From Candidatus Segatella violae (lineage in GTDB: Bacteria; Bacteroidota; Bacteroidia; Bacteroidales; Bacteroidaceae), in NCBI GenBank assembly GCA_002440225.1, contig DJSH01000070.1, positions 1-64,000 of the forward strand: a stretch of 64,000 nucleotides of DNA, read 5' to 3'. Below the pieces are notes generated by a model. The model was not told where the DNA came from, made no database searches, and saw only the letters and a program-made list of their open reading frames with translations. Shown here one piece after another: positions 17,156 to 27,052 of the stretch; the stretch's first letter is position 1, and each line of letters begins with the position of its first letter. The position numbers and the translations under genes were made by a program.

Positions 17156-18229
17156 ATGGAGAAAATTCAAACTCATAACAAAAAGTTTTGGAAGCTCTTG
17201 GGGCTATCCCTGCTGATAGTGGTAAGCACTATGTTATCGGCTTGCGACTACTGGCACAACGACCAGGAGGGCTGCGAGGCTAAGTTGCGTGTTCAATTCG
17301 TTTACGACATGAACATGAAGTTTGCCGATGCCTTCGCCCATGAGGTGAAGACCGTCACTCTGCATGCTTTCGATAAGAGTGGCAAACTCATCTATAGCAA
17401 GACCGAGCCTGCGGAGCAAATCATCGCCGAAGACGGAATGAACGTGGTTGATCTGCCATCGGGCGTTTACGACCTCCAGGTCTGGGCTGAGGGAGAAGAG
17501 CGATATGCTGACTCCTATACTTTTGCCCCGGAGAAGATAGGCGAGTCGATGTTCGAGGATCTCGAAGCTCGTGTGAACAGGGAAAATCAGATGGGGGCTG
17601 ATAACCAGCAGACTGCGAATGGAAACCAATCCGTGGTGAACCACGATCTCACTCCGCTCTTCCATGGCTTGCTGAAGAACGCCGACCTCACGGCTGTCGC
17701 AGGACAAACCAAGACCGTAACCGTAAAACTCACCAAAGACACCAACAACGTGAAGGTGGTGTTGCAACATCTTTCGGGAAAAAACTTGAATGCAGATGAT
17801 TTCGATTTCGCCCTCATCGACGACAACGGTTATTTGGCTGCCGACAATACCTTGAAGGAGGACGATCAGCTTACTTATCCTGCGTGGAGCAAGTATGCGG
17901 GGCAAGCGGGAGTCAGCTCCGATGACGGTACCGATACGCAAGTGTCGGTGGTGGTGGCCGAACTGACCACCAATCGCTTGGTGAAAGGTCACAACATGCG
18001 CCTCCAGATAACCAACAAGCAGACGGGCAAAGTCATCGTCAACATTCCGCTCATCGACTACGCCCTGCTTGTCAAGGGAAACTACAATCGCAACATGAGC
18101 GACCAGGAGTATCTGGACCGCCAAGACACCTACGACCTCGTGTTTGTGCTCGATGAGAAAGACGAGTGGCCGGGCGTAGTCTTGAACATCAACTCCTGGA
18201 GAGTGGTATTAAGTAATGCAGACTTGTAG
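17156..18229 (+). CDS. FimB/Mfa2-type fimbrial anchor lipoprotein
   Basis: Minor subunit expected to anchor the fimbria to the outer membrane and limit its length. The signal peptide ends in lipobox LSAC (Cys 25). The first mature strands CEAKLRVQFVYDMNMKFADAFA and VKTVTLHAFDKSGKLIYSK are the Mfa2/FimB hallmark. The C-terminal GVVLNINSWRVVLSNADL matches the W-x-V donor-like strand of the neighbouring pilins. The 357-residue length is usual. It lies downstream of the major subunit, as mfa2 does relative to mfa1. Confidence 0.87.
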   Translation: MEKIQTHNKKFWKLLGLSLLIVVSTMLSACDYWHNDQEGCEAKLRVQFVYDMNMKFADAFAHEVKTVTLHAFDKSGKLIYSKTEPAEQIIAEDGMNVVDLPSGVYDLQVWAEGEERYADSYTFAPEKIGESMFEDLEARVNRENQMGADNQQTANGNQSVVNHDLTPLFHGLLKNADLTAVAGQTKTVTVKLTKDTNNVKVVLQHLSGKNLNADDFDFALIDDNGYLAADNTLKEDDQLTYPAWSKYAGQAGVSSDDGTDTQVSVVVAELTTNRLVKGHNMRLQITNKQTGKVIVNIPLIDYALLVKGNYNRNMSDQEYLDRQDTYDLVFVLDEKDEWPGVVLNINSWRVVLSNADL

Positions 18230-18310
18230 TATAAGGCAAATCCGACTTGTAGTATTAAGATGCAGACTTTGGTGAATAAACCAAATAAATGTAGATTTCG
18301 GTGAATAAAT
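18206..18310 (+). repeat. Nested direct repeats at the end of the anchor gene
   Basis: GTATTAAG..ATGCAGACTT occurs at 18206-18225 and 18252-18269, GACTTGTAGTAT at 18221-18232 and 18244-18255, and a 20-base unit ending GGTGAATAAA at 18262-18281 and 18291-18310. The first copies cover the last codons and stop of the anchor gene; the others fill the 88-base gap before the next fimbrial gene. Confidence 0.75.
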
Positions 18311-18317
18311 AAAATAT

Positions 18318-19373
18318 ATGATAAGATTTATCCGATATATCCTCATGTTGTGTTGCGTGGCAGGTTTCATGTCATGCGGCAGCGACGATTCGCCTTCCGA
18401 CCCATCGATGGTTCGGGTGGTGTTCAGGCTTTATGTGCCTACCACCACTGCGGAGAGCAGGGCGGATGCAGACCCTACCGAGGATGCCGAGACATGGGAG
18501 AGTGCCATCAACATGGATAAGCTCCATATCGTGCTCTATACAAAGAACGGAACGAGCATCGGAGGTCTGGAAAATGTGGCGCTCGTCGCTACGTCCGCCC
18601 CAAACATATACGATGTGACGGGTTCTGTCCTGGTGGATAAGCTGAACTTGAAGAGCGGTAAATTTGATGGGCAAATCATGATTTATGCCAATATGGACGG
18701 GGTGAATGAGACTTCAAATTTCAATGAAGGTCTGGTCAATAGCCTTACCTTTACTGCCAACAGCGGCAAGCACACTATCCCGATGTGGGGACTCAAGCAA
18801 CTGAACGTGAGCATGAAAGCTGGTAGCCAGACGAATATCGGAACCATCAACCTCTTGCGAGCCGAGGCAAAGATTAGAGTCTTTTTGCGAAGCGACATGG
18901 TGGAAAACTACGAGTTGACCAACGTCAAGCTGAGCCAAGCCAACAAGCAAGGTTATTGTCTTCCGCAATATCAAAACATCAAAGGCGTCAGCGACGTACA
19001 GGCGCTCGAACACGATGCCTTTGCCCATTTTTTGTCGAAGGACGATGGCAAGCTCATGGATGTGGATATGACGAACAAGCCCATCTATGTACCTGAGTAT
19101 GAGAACAAGGTAAGCTCTACGAATAGGACGAGCAAGACGGATGCCGCTGTCATCAAGCTTACGCTACTAGATAAGCGAGATAATCAAAAAACGAGCTACA
19201 CCTTGCCTTTCGTGGAATACAACGCCAATGGTGCTCCTACCCAAACGGCGATGGACATCGTGAGAGACCATTACTATAAGTTTGAGGTGTATAAGAATGA
19301 CGATGGTATGCTGAGAGTACGACTGAAGGTTAGACAATGGTATGTAGTCAAGCATTCTGACATTCAGATGTAA
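18318..19373 (+). CDS. Minor fimbrial subunit lipoprotein (Mfa-like)
   Basis: A 351-residue lipoprotein with lipobox FMSC (Cys 20). The mature part opens with a strand (MVRVVFRLYVPTTT) and an Arg-containing stretch (AESRADADPTEDAE) resembling pilin maturation sites. It then has VTGSVLVDKLNLKSGKFDGQIMIYANMDG, similar to FimB/Mfa2-family folds. The end VRLKVRQWYVVKHSDIQM repeats the W-x-V terminal strand of its neighbours. Position and fold suggest a fimbrial accessory or tip-linked subunit (Mfa3/Mfa4-like role); which one cannot be fixed from sequence alone. Confidence 0.75.
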   Translation: MIRFIRYILMLCCVAGFMSCGSDDSPSDPSMVRVVFRLYVPTTTAESRADADPTEDAETWESAINMDKLHIVLYTKNGTSIGGLENVALVATSAPNIYDVTGSVLVDKLNLKSGKFDGQIMIYANMDGVNETSNFNEGLVNSLTFTANSGKHTIPMWGLKQLNVSMKAGSQTNIGTINLLRAEAKIRVFLRSDMVENYELTNVKLSQANKQGYCLPQYQNIKGVSDVQALEHDAFAHFLSKDDGKLMDVDMTNKPIYVPEYENKVSSTNRTSKTDAAVIKLTLLDKRDNQKTSYTLPFVEYNANGAPTQTAMDIVRDHYYKFEVYKNDDGMLRVRLKVRQWYVVKHSDIQM

Positions 19374-19433
19374 CTATCCATTGGCAGGATGCAAGGCAAA
19401 CAGATGAATAAAATAAATACGAGAATTACCAAT

Positions 19434-20960
19434 ATGATGAAGAAACTATTATATTGTATGAGCGTGATGCTCGCCACCCTTTTGCTCGTGGGATGTACGC
19501 CAGACGATGGGCCAAAGATAGGACCTGGCAATCCTGGTGAACAGACAGCTCATGAGGTGGAGATACATTTGGGAGTGGTCTCAAATGCAGGTAGCTCTTC
19601 TCGTTCCGGCAATGGGAGGATAACGGGCACCTTCTCTCGTGCCAACTCCGATTATAGCGACACCAATGCGCAAACTGGCGAATGGATGAAGAACTGGTTG
19701 GTAGTCATCGTTGATAGCAACCATCAAATCATCGACATCAAGAAGAACGGAACGTATGACAATGGCGAAACCGAACGCTCGCAAGATACCTTCTGGGAGC
19801 GAATGTCGCCAGGTACTTATACCTTCTATTCCTTCGCCAACATCTCATCCTCGGAGCTAGGTATCGACGCCTATAAGAAAGGTGGTATCTTGCCTGCTGA
19901 CTTCTTCGAGCAAAAGAAATATTCCGTCAAGATACCTTCTCTCGTTTTCGCCGACCACTGGTCGGATTTCGAAACCGACTACTTCAAGAATGGCATTCCG
20001 ATGAGCAACAAGCAGGAGATAACCATTGGTGAAAATGACAAAAGCATCGACCTGGAGGTAATCCGAATGTTGGCGAAGGTGCAGTTGCAACTTACCAACA
20101 ACACTGACCATTCCATCACCTTCAAGGGCTTGAAACTATCAGATGTCACACCCAATGATGAGGCTGATAATCTGATGCTCTTGCCTGGCGCTGACGAAAA
20201 GGACAATCAAGGCATTACGCATGTGTCGGCGCCCAACCTCGGTACTACGAAAAAGCTGGTACAAGCATACACCCAAAAGCCAGAGGGTGCCGGTCATGAT
20301 TACGTCATCCAGAGCAACAACGCCTCGACGACCAATATCTGTTTCTATGTCAACGAGAGCGAGGCGACGGCGGAGAACAAATATTTGGTCTTGCAGTTGC
20401 AGACCCAAGACAATGACAATACCGCCACGCAGGTGAACCGCCGCTTGGCGATGCTCGACTGGCGCAAGATATGTCGCAACGACTACCGCATCATCCCCAT
20501 CAAGCTCGAAGACTATGCGATAGAATGGGAGGTGGAGGCATTTACTCCTATCGGCGTGCTGCCAGAGGTGGAGGATGATGGCGACAACCTTACCGTTACG
20601 ATGGGGTACTACGGGGAGTTTCATATCGTTCCGAAGGTAAGGCAGTTGAGCAAGAATCAATATACTACCGTGCATGCTGGTTCCTTCACTTATGTAGATG
20701 GCTCGAAAGACATCTTCGACACAACAGAGCCTCAGTGGAATCAGTATAGTAGAAAAGTGGAGGGGGAGATGGCGAACAAAGCCGGCACTTCCATCTATGC
20801 GCTCACGCTGAAAGTCTATAATGATGTTTATCATGATAAGGAAATCACGCTCACGAGAAAGGTGAGGTTCGTGATGAATCCCGTGAATCTATCAAGTCGT
20901 TCTGCCTCGGGAAACAAGTTCCCTGCATGCCAATGGCAGAAAGTAGAGTTTAACCCATAA
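19434..20960 (+). CDS. Minor fimbrial subunit lipoprotein (FimB/Mfa2-like)
   Basis: Lipoprotein of about 508 residues with lipobox LLVGC. The start is placed at the ATG pair 19434/19437, which puts the signal peptide at the N-terminus; the frame is open to an ATG at 19389. After a short Asp/Gly/Pro linker come two beta-rich domains. They include EVEIHLGVVSNAGSSS, a SVKIPSLVFADHWSDFETDYF segment and MLAKVQLQLTNNTDHSITFKGL, which matches the second domain of Mfa-like proteins. The C-terminus CQWQKVEFNP is a shorter version of the neighbours' W-containing strand. Likely a fimbrial accessory subunit. Confidence 0.72.
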   Translation: MMKKLLYCMSVMLATLLLVGCTPDDGPKIGPGNPGEQTAHEVEIHLGVVSNAGSSSRSGNGRITGTFSRANSDYSDTNAQTGEWMKNWLVVIVDSNHQIIDIKKNGTYDNGETERSQDTFWERMSPGTYTFYSFANISSSELGIDAYKKGGILPADFFEQKKYSVKIPSLVFADHWSDFETDYFKNGIPMSNKQEITIGENDKSIDLEVIRMLAKVQLQLTNNTDHSITFKGLKLSDVTPNDEADNLMLLPGADEKDNQGITHVSAPNLGTTKKLVQAYTQKPEGAGHDYVIQSNNASTTNICFYVNESEATAENKYLVLQLQTQDNDNTATQVNRRLAMLDWRKICRNDYRIIPIKLEDYAIEWEVEAFTPIGVLPEVEDDGDNLTVTMGYYGEFHIVPKVRQLSKNQYTTVHAGSFTYVDGSKDIFDTTEPQWNQYSRKVEGEMANKAGTSIYALTLKVYNDVYHDKEITLTRKVRFVMNPVNLSSRSASGNKFPACQWQKVEFNP

Positions 20961-20981
20961 AGAATAATAAGAAAAACAGCA

Positions 20982-23900
20982 ATGAGAAAAGTCTATATAT
21001 TGAGATACATGTTCCTCTCCATCATCGGTGTTCTCCCGATGATGGGATGGGGACAGGTGTTCCGTCACTACGAGGGAATCGCCAACAAGAGTGGCGACTA
21101 CGAAGTGATAGATGCCAGCAAGGATTGTCTTCGACAGAAGACGCATGAATTTCATTACTATATACCGGTGAAAGCGGGTGTGCCTACACTCTTGAACTTG
21201 CCTATCGTGAAATATACGCAAGATGGTGGTGGCGATGCCTTGGAACCACGAGGCTTCTTCCGCTATTATAACTATGATACCGACATGAAGTCGGACCATC
21301 TTTCTGCCTATGCTTCCAGTTCCAATAAGTTAACAGAAATGACGGATGGGAATGGTTACTCGAAGGGACTTGTGGCTTACGACATCCGTGTGAATGCCAT
21401 TCGCAACACCGTGGGAGTCAACTATACTCGCCCCAATGATGCCAATTGGACGGGAGAGACTGTAGCCTGTGATGTGAGTAGATATGTGGATGGTTGCGAG
21501 AATGGAACTTTTACCCACGAGCCAACCCTGTCCATGCGATATATCTTCCACATGATTCCTGCGGAGAAATATGCCGACGACTTGCAAGCTGCCATACTGA
21601 AAGGTGTGGGAAGTAAGGTGAACGACCTTACTTACGAAGACAACAAGGAGATGTCGGTGGGATTGAGAGATAGTGTCTCTCAGCTTACCTTGCGCTTGAA
21701 CTTCAACGATATTACCCACTACTTTTTTCATCCGATGAGAGACTTGGGTAAACATCACATTTATTATAGTGATGACCAATACCAAATCAAGGAGTCTTTT
21801 TTCGATAAATCTCAGCTGATGCAAGCCAATTACATCATGTGGCGAGTTTACAATGCGGATAGGACTATGTGTGCCACCTTTTGGAAAGGCGGACGCTTCT
21901 TCACATTAACTTTGAATAATTTGAATAGTCATCAATGGAATTATCTAAATAATAGTGCAGTACCCAATGCAAAGAAACCTTCTCTCACTTTTGGAAGTAG
22001 GGTATATGTCGTGGCGTATGCTTATAATACGAGCAATGCCAATGTCGCTTGTCCGGTAGCCAACTTTGCGGTTACGTTCTATAACCATTATCCTCAGACT
22101 GCAGAGCAATTGAAAGCCAAATCACAGAATACCAGACTCGTCGATTATTTGGACGAGCACTATCGTGCCGTGGCGAAAGTGTCTTTTGATGATGATGACG
22201 ACGAAATGACCAAGTATAAGCCAACCTCACCAAATGATAACCAAGACCGATTGCCATCTAGCTGGCAAAAGCGTAGTTATGGTTTTGTTTATCGTGACTT
22301 GATTGACAAAACAGCTCCTGGTACTCAAAATAATAAATGGCATAATCCTAAGCACTCTCCACTTCATGGTGAGTATGGATTGTACAAGACTGCCAACGTG
22401 AGAGGTATCTCTGGTGCTGGTGAAGCTTTTGTGGATAATTACTTGTGGTATCAGCATGGAACGCTGTATGACAGAACCTATGAATCGACCAATGGTGCCC
22501 AATATGGTCATTTCCTCTATATTGATGCGGCGGATGAGAGCCGACAGATAGCGGAAGCCGATTTCAAGGCAAACCTCTGTGCTGGTTCGCAAGTTATCTT
22601 TAGCTCTGCCATATCGGATATGACTAGCGGAAACGTTAAACCAGAAGTGCTTTTCAAACTTTATGGCGTGAACTATGATGAGACCACGGGTAAGGAGACC
22701 GACCGAAAGCTTCTCCACTCTTTCTCTACGGGTTATTTTTCAGGGAATATTGATGACTATGCCACCTGCAAATGGTATCAAGGCTATGGCAAGATGGTGC
22801 TGCAGAAGGAGAGTGGTGTCAACAACTATGAGAATTTCAAGCTTGTGGTAGATAACCTTTGTCAGGGAACAGGTGGTGCCGACTATGCCTTCGACGACCT
22901 CCGCATCTATACTAAGGCTTCCAAGGTGGATGTGCTGCAGAGCACGCCTATCTGTCCGAGTGTTGACATCAGCCAGGGCTACAATGAATCTTCGATGGGC
23001 AACATCAAGTTGAAGATACGTGCCTTGCAAGAGACGATGACGGCTCTTGCCGAACATCAAGACCAGAAGAAACTCTACTTCCGTTTTGTGGATAGCGACG
23101 GCAATGTGGTCAAGAACGTAAACTATGGCACGGCTTCGGAGCCTAACACCCAATGGGGAACCACCACCATCTATAATGAGGTGGATAATGGAAAGACGGT
23201 GGATGGATCTAGAATGTATGAGCAGATAGACAATGAGTGGTATGTGAACCTTGCCAATCGCAATTTCAATCTGGATCCGAACAAGACCTACTATGTGTCG
23301 ATGGCTTTCGATGATGAAAACGTCAAGGATAAGAACCAGCTGAATTGGGGTAAGCCTTCGGATGTCTGTTCGCTTTATAGCGAGACCTTCAAGTTGGTGC
23401 AGCAAACCGTAGTGGTGAGCGATGCCAATGGCAATATCGCCACTCAGGTAACGATACCTTGCGAGAAGAATCAGGCTCCACAATATAACATCAAGGCGCA
23501 GATTCAAACGACTGACCAAAATAATGGTGGAATCATCAACTTGCAGAGCATCAAGTTCAATTGGTATGTTGATGATACGCACGGCGTGCCAGTCGTAACG
23601 AATAGTTCCGAATTTACGAATGTGACGCTCTCAGAAGGTGAACACACCATTTATGTAGAACCTGTCAATAGTTCAACTACGGTTACGGAGGGTGGCGTTT
23701 CTTATGAGATTTGCTTGGGTATGATGTCGTTTAAGCTTCGCGCCGTGAAGCATGGACCCAAGTTGTCATTCGGATTTGGCGACGTGGTGCTGCCCAGTAA
23801 TTATACCCCGACGATTCGCGTCGGCTTGCCACAGATCAAGGCTTTGGCTGAGCGTGCTAAGACGAATGCCAAGAGTGGATATTTGGAGGTGCCGGTTTCT

Positions 23901-26417
23901 GACAAGAGCTTTGTGGCAGATAACTCGCAGAATATTACTTTCGTGAAATATAATGGCGACAAGACACCTTTCTCTACCATCTATCTGTCTGGCACCAACG
24001 ACCCTACTTATCAGAATCGTTTGGGAGAGGGGTTGAAGTTGGCGGAATTGGAAAGTACAACCTTGGCAAGAAACGCCACACAACTGGGATTGAAGTTTGC
24101 TACACAGACAGATGAGGCACAAGCAAGTGGAAAGAACGTGCAGTTACACGAAGGATATTGGTATGAGGGCATCTTGGTCTTCAATGAAGATGGAAGTGTA
24201 GGTACTACGGTGCTCTGTTCGGGCGAGACCTATCTCCGTTTTGAGGTCGTGCCAGAGTATGCCACTTGGAATCCTACGGCAAGCAACAAGATGAGTGCCG
24301 CATGGAACAACGACCAAAACTGGATTCGCTCTACTCGAAGCGAACTCTATAAGAGCGGTGCTGATGAGTATCCAGACTACATCGGCTCATCGGCTTCGGC
24401 ATCCACAGGCAACGCAACTGGTGTGGCTATTGACAGAATGAACGCATACGTTCCGATGAAGTTCACCAAGGTAGTCATTCCTAATCTGAGTGGCTTGTAT
24501 TTCCCAGACTTGGGTTACATCGCCTACCAAAAGTCGAATGGTATCGCCACCAAACTATCCAATGCCAAGGGTGATGCAGCAACCACCAACATTCAGTATG
24601 CCATCCTGGCGAAATGGGATGCAACGGATGAGGCTAACCATGGATTGAATGCCGACGGAAACCTGGAGTGCGAGAAATTTTATGGCAACACTTGCGACCA
24701 GATATACTTCAAGCCGGGAGGTGAATTGCTCGACCAGTGCTACCTTATCTATAATAAGGCTTGGGTGGAGAAGGAGTTGAAACCCAATACTTGGTATGCG
24801 CTCTCATCACCATTGAAGGATGTTTATGCGGGCGATATGTATGTGCCGAAGGCAAGCAACCGCCAAGAGACCGAGGCTTTCGAGCCTATCTCTTTCTCGG
24901 AGCAGAACAACAACCGAGTGACGAGTCCGTTCTATCAGCGTAGCTGGGACGACACCTCTGCCGAGGAAATCAAACTTTCAGACTTGGGAGAACAGACCTC
25001 CCATAAGGCTTACGACTATTCGGGCACGGGCATCTCTTTCGCAGACCAAGACCTGAAGGCAGTCTCTGCCAACTGGAGCCACGTATATAATAAGGTGGAC
25101 AAGGAGTATTCGCCGATGGAAGGCTTCGCCTTGAAGATGGGCGATAAATATACGGTGTCCTCAGACACACCTACGGCTTTGCTTCGCTTGCCGAAGGCAG
25201 ATACGAAGTACACCTATTATAATAGGGAACAATCGACCGTGAACGGTGGTGACTCGCAATCAGGCTCTACTTCAACTGGTTCTACCATCATGGCAACGCT
25301 CAACAAGGAGAATGCCTATCGCTTGGTGGTGGATGAGGACAAACAGGAGAGTGCCTTGGGCAAGATGAGCCAGTCGCTCTCGAAGTTGTCGGATGGCAAT
25401 GTCTATTATCTCGTGGGCAACCCTTACATGGCTACGCTGAGCATGTATAAGTTTATCAAGGCAAACCCAGACTTGTCGCCAACGATATATACTTATGAGA
25501 ATGGAGCCTTGAAACTCTATGATAAGTTGGATATGTCCACCCAGAGCTACGAGTCGAAGAACGACGTGACCATTGCTCCTATGCAATCGTTCTTCGTGAA
25601 GTTGGCAGATGGGCAAACGGCTTCTTCGCTCAACTTCACCTCGGCGATGACCGTGGATAGAGAAGTGTTGGGCGGCGTAAAGACACAGGCGGCAGAAGAT
25701 GAGGCGCAGACTCGCTTGTTGACGATGCGTGTGTCTGACGGCAGTAACAGCAGTGAGGCTAGGGTTGTGGTCAATGCCGAGGCTACACCTGATTACGATT
25801 CGTCGGAAGATGCGCCATTGCTCTACGATGAGAACTTGAAGGATGTGCCAATGCTCTACACGGTGGCTGACGACCAAGCTGTGGCAGTGAACGCCGTGCC
25901 GAGCATCAACTGGCTGCCACTGGGCGTAATAAGCGAGAGTGCAGGTTCCTCATCTGAAAAATCTGATAAAGTTGAGGCTGGCAACAAGGAAACTACCAGC
26001 GTCAACCTCAAGCTAAGAGGGCTTGCTCAGCTCACCTCTCCGCTCTATCTCTATGATGCAGCCACCAAGCAGTATCAGGAGCTGACGGATGATGAGGCTG
26101 TAGGAATTGCTGCCAACGAGCATGGGCGATATTTCCTGACGCAGACTCGTGGTACAACGGGCATCTCAGAGATAAGCACCGACGATGCGGTCAAGGTGTA
26201 CTCGCCTGCACCGGGCATGATAGTCGTGTCTTCTCCTGCCTCTATATTAAATAAGGTGGATGTCTATACGGTGGACGGCAAGTTGGTGGCAAGTCGTATT
26301 GCCCAAGATGGGCAAAACTCCATTACTATCCAGTCGCTGTCTTCAGCCCTGTACATTGTCAAGACTGTTACAACAGGTTCCCATCATACCCTTACAAGAA
26401 AGCTCTCCGTCCAATAA
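20982..26417 (+). CDS. Giant fimbria-associated surface protein with T9SS-like C-terminal domain
   Basis: An 1811-residue secreted protein, the last gene of the fimbrial locus. A signal peptide (to about residue 25, MMGWGQ) is followed by long beta-rich stretches and no enzyme motif that I recognise. The last 75 residues (KVYSPAPGMIVVSSPASILN, YTVDGKLVASRI, SALYIVKTVTTGSHH, TLTRKLSVQ) resemble the type A sorting domain of type IX secretion cargo. An upstream segment, YLVGNPYMATLSMYKF, is also typical of such cargo. In Porphyromonas the Mfa5 tip protein is the analogous large, separately secreted component. A tip adhesin role is inferred from size, position and tail; no von Willebrand domain is evident. 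Confidence 0.72.
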   Translation: MRKVYILRYMFLSIIGVLPMMGWGQVFRHYEGIANKSGDYEVIDASKDCLRQKTHEFHYYIPVKAGVPTLLNLPIVKYTQDGGGDALEPRGFFRYYNYDTDMKSDHLSAYASSSNKLTEMTDGNGYSKGLVAYDIRVNAIRNTVGVNYTRPNDANWTGETVACDVSRYVDGCENGTFTHEPTLSMRYIFHMIPAEKYADDLQAAILKGVGSKVNDLTYEDNKEMSVGLRDSVSQLTLRLNFNDITHYFFHPMRDLGKHHIYYSDDQYQIKESFFDKSQLMQANYIMWRVYNADRTMCATFWKGGRFFTLTLNNLNSHQWNYLNNSAVPNAKKPSLTFGSRVYVVAYAYNTSNANVACPVANFAVTFYNHYPQTAEQLKAKSQNTRLVDYLDEHYRAVAKVSFDDDDDEMTKYKPTSPNDNQDRLPSSWQKRSYGFVYRDLIDKTAPGTQNNKWHNPKHSPLHGEYGLYKTANVRGISGAGEAFVDNYLWYQHGTLYDRTYESTNGAQYGHFLYIDAADESRQIAEADFKANLCAGSQVIFSSAISDMTSGNVKPEVLFKLYGVNYDETTGKETDRKLLHSFSTGYFSGNIDDYATCKWYQGYGKMVLQKESGVNNYENFKLVVDNLCQGTGGADYAFDDLRIYTKASKVDVLQSTPICPSVDISQGYNESSMGNIKLKIRALQETMTALAEHQDQKKLYFRFVDSDGNVVKNVNYGTASEPNTQWGTTTIYNEVDNGKTVDGSRMYEQIDNEWYVNLANRNFNLDPNKTYYVSMAFDDENVKDKNQLNWGKPSDVCSLYSETFKLVQQTVVVSDANGNIATQVTIPCEKNQAPQYNIKAQIQTTDQNNGGIINLQSIKFNWYVDDTHGVPVVTNSSEFTNVTLSEGEHTIYVEPVNSSTTVTEGGVSYEICLGMMSFKLRAVKHGPKLSFGFGDVVLPSNYTPTIRVGLPQIKALAERAKTNAKSGYLEVPVSDKSFVADNSQNITFVKYNGDKTPFSTIYLSGTNDPTYQNRLGEGLKLAELESTTLARNATQLGLKFATQTDEAQASGKNVQLHEGYWYEGILVFNEDGSVGTTVLCSGETYLRFEVVPEYATWNPTASNKMSAAWNNDQNWIRSTRSELYKSGADEYPDYIGSSASASTGNATGVAIDRMNAYVPMKFTKVVIPNLSGLYFPDLGYIAYQKSNGIATKLSNAKGDAATTNIQYAILAKWDATDEANHGLNADGNLECEKFYGNTCDQIYFKPGGELLDQCYLIYNKAWVEKELKPNTWYALSSPLKDVYAGDMYVPKASNRQETEAFEPISFSEQNNNRVTSPFYQRSWDDTSAEEIKLSDLGEQTSHKAYDYSGTGISFADQDLKAVSANWSHVYNKVDKEYSPMEGFALKMGDKYTVSSDTPTALLRLPKADTKYTYYNREQSTVNGGDSQSGSTSTGSTIMATLNKENAYRLVVDEDKQESALGKMSQSLSKLSDGNVYYLVGNPYMATLSMYKFIKANPDLSPTIYTYENGALKLYDKLDMSTQSYESKNDVTIAPMQSFFVKLADGQTASSLNFTSAMTVDREVLGGVKTQAAEDEAQTRLLTMRVSDGSNSSEARVVVNAEATPDYDSSEDAPLLYDENLKDVPMLYTVADDQAVAVNAVPSINWLPLGVISESAGSSSEKSDKVEAGNKETTSVNLKLRGLAQLTSPLYLYDAATKQYQELTDDEAVGIAANEHGRYFLTQTRGTTGISEISTDDAVKVYSPAPGMIVVSSPASILNKVDVYTVDGKLVASRIAQDGQNSITIQSLSSALYIVKTVTTGSHHTLTRKLSVQ

Positions 26418-26430
26418 GGAGGGCTTTCTT
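26397..26430 (+). terminator. Terminator overlapping the stop of the fimbrial locus
   Basis: A 12-bp stem pairs 26397-26408 (AGAAAGCTCTCC) with 26418-26429 (GGAGGGCTTTCT). The TAA stop (26415-26417) sits in the 9-base loop. It ends the fimbrial transcript inside the coding sequence of the giant protein. Confidence 0.75.
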
Positions 26431-26633
26431 TGCTTAATAAAACTTAAAAAACTGGCGGTGGAGAAAAAACTTAGAGCAAACGTTTTGTGCTTTGGAAAAT
26501 AATCTATAAATTTGTCGGCACGTAACGACTAAGAACCCGAACACAATATATATTTATAGCAAGAAGATAATTGCTTAGAATTAAAATTTTAATTATTTGC
26601 TTCGACAAAAACTAATAAGTTAATGTAAAAAGA

Positions 26634-26665
26634 AAACCCTATCGCTCGTGAGAGTGATAGGGTTT
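26634..26665. terminator. Bidirectional GNRA hairpin between fimbrial locus and rpsO
   Basis: A 14-bp stem pairs 26634-26647 with 26652-26665 around GTGA. A-rich sequence lies on the left and T-rich on the right, so it can terminate rpsO on the minus strand and plus-strand read-through. Its core 26637-26662 matches the hairpin at 13385-13410 at 24 of 26 bases. The rest of 26431-26633 shows no gene. Confidence 0.8.
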
Positions 26666-26694
26666 GTTTCTTTAAGCAAAATTGCTTTCGCTGA

Positions 26695-26964
26695 TTACTT
26701 ACGAAGACCGAGGGCCTTGATAATAGCACGATAGCGATTGATGTCGCGATCATACAAGTAATCGAGCAATGCACGACGCTTTCCTACAAGCTGTGTCAAC
26801 GCACGTGTTGTAGTATAATCTTTACGGTTCTTCTTAACGTGCTCCGTCAAATGAGCAATACGGTATGAGAACAATGCTATCTGGCTCTCAGCTGAACCAG
26901 TATCAGAGTTAGACTTTCCGTACTTGCTAAAGATCTCTTCTTTTTTTGCTTTGTCTAAATACAT
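26695..26964 (-). CDS. rpsO: 30S ribosomal protein S15
   Basis: Primary 16S rRNA-binding protein of the small-subunit platform. The 89 residues include the family signature TGSAESQIALFSYRIAHLTEHVKKNRKDYTTTRAL and the ending RRALLDYLYDRDINRYRAIIKALGLRK. Monocistronic, divergent from typA, with its own promoter at 27053-27084 and terminator at 26634-26665. The leader of about 85 bases could host the autoregulatory structure known for S15, though I could not identify one. Confidence 0.97.
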   Translation of the reverse strand: MYLDKAKKEEIFSKYGKSNSDTGSAESQIALFSYRIAHLTEHVKKNRKDYTTTRALTQLVGKRRALLDYLYDRDINRYRAIIKALGLRK

Positions 26965-27052
26965 AGCTGTTTACTTAAAATGTTATAATTATGAATGTTA
27001 AAGTATGCATCCCGAGGACCTTCCTCACGGTGGTTTCCTTAAAAATGCGGTG

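Noticed and set aside
16893..17216. Short open frames on both strands across the 21-nt repeats, encoding 7-residue peptide repeats
   Set aside because: A repeat with a period divisible by three keeps frames open by itself; no signal or start context supports translation.
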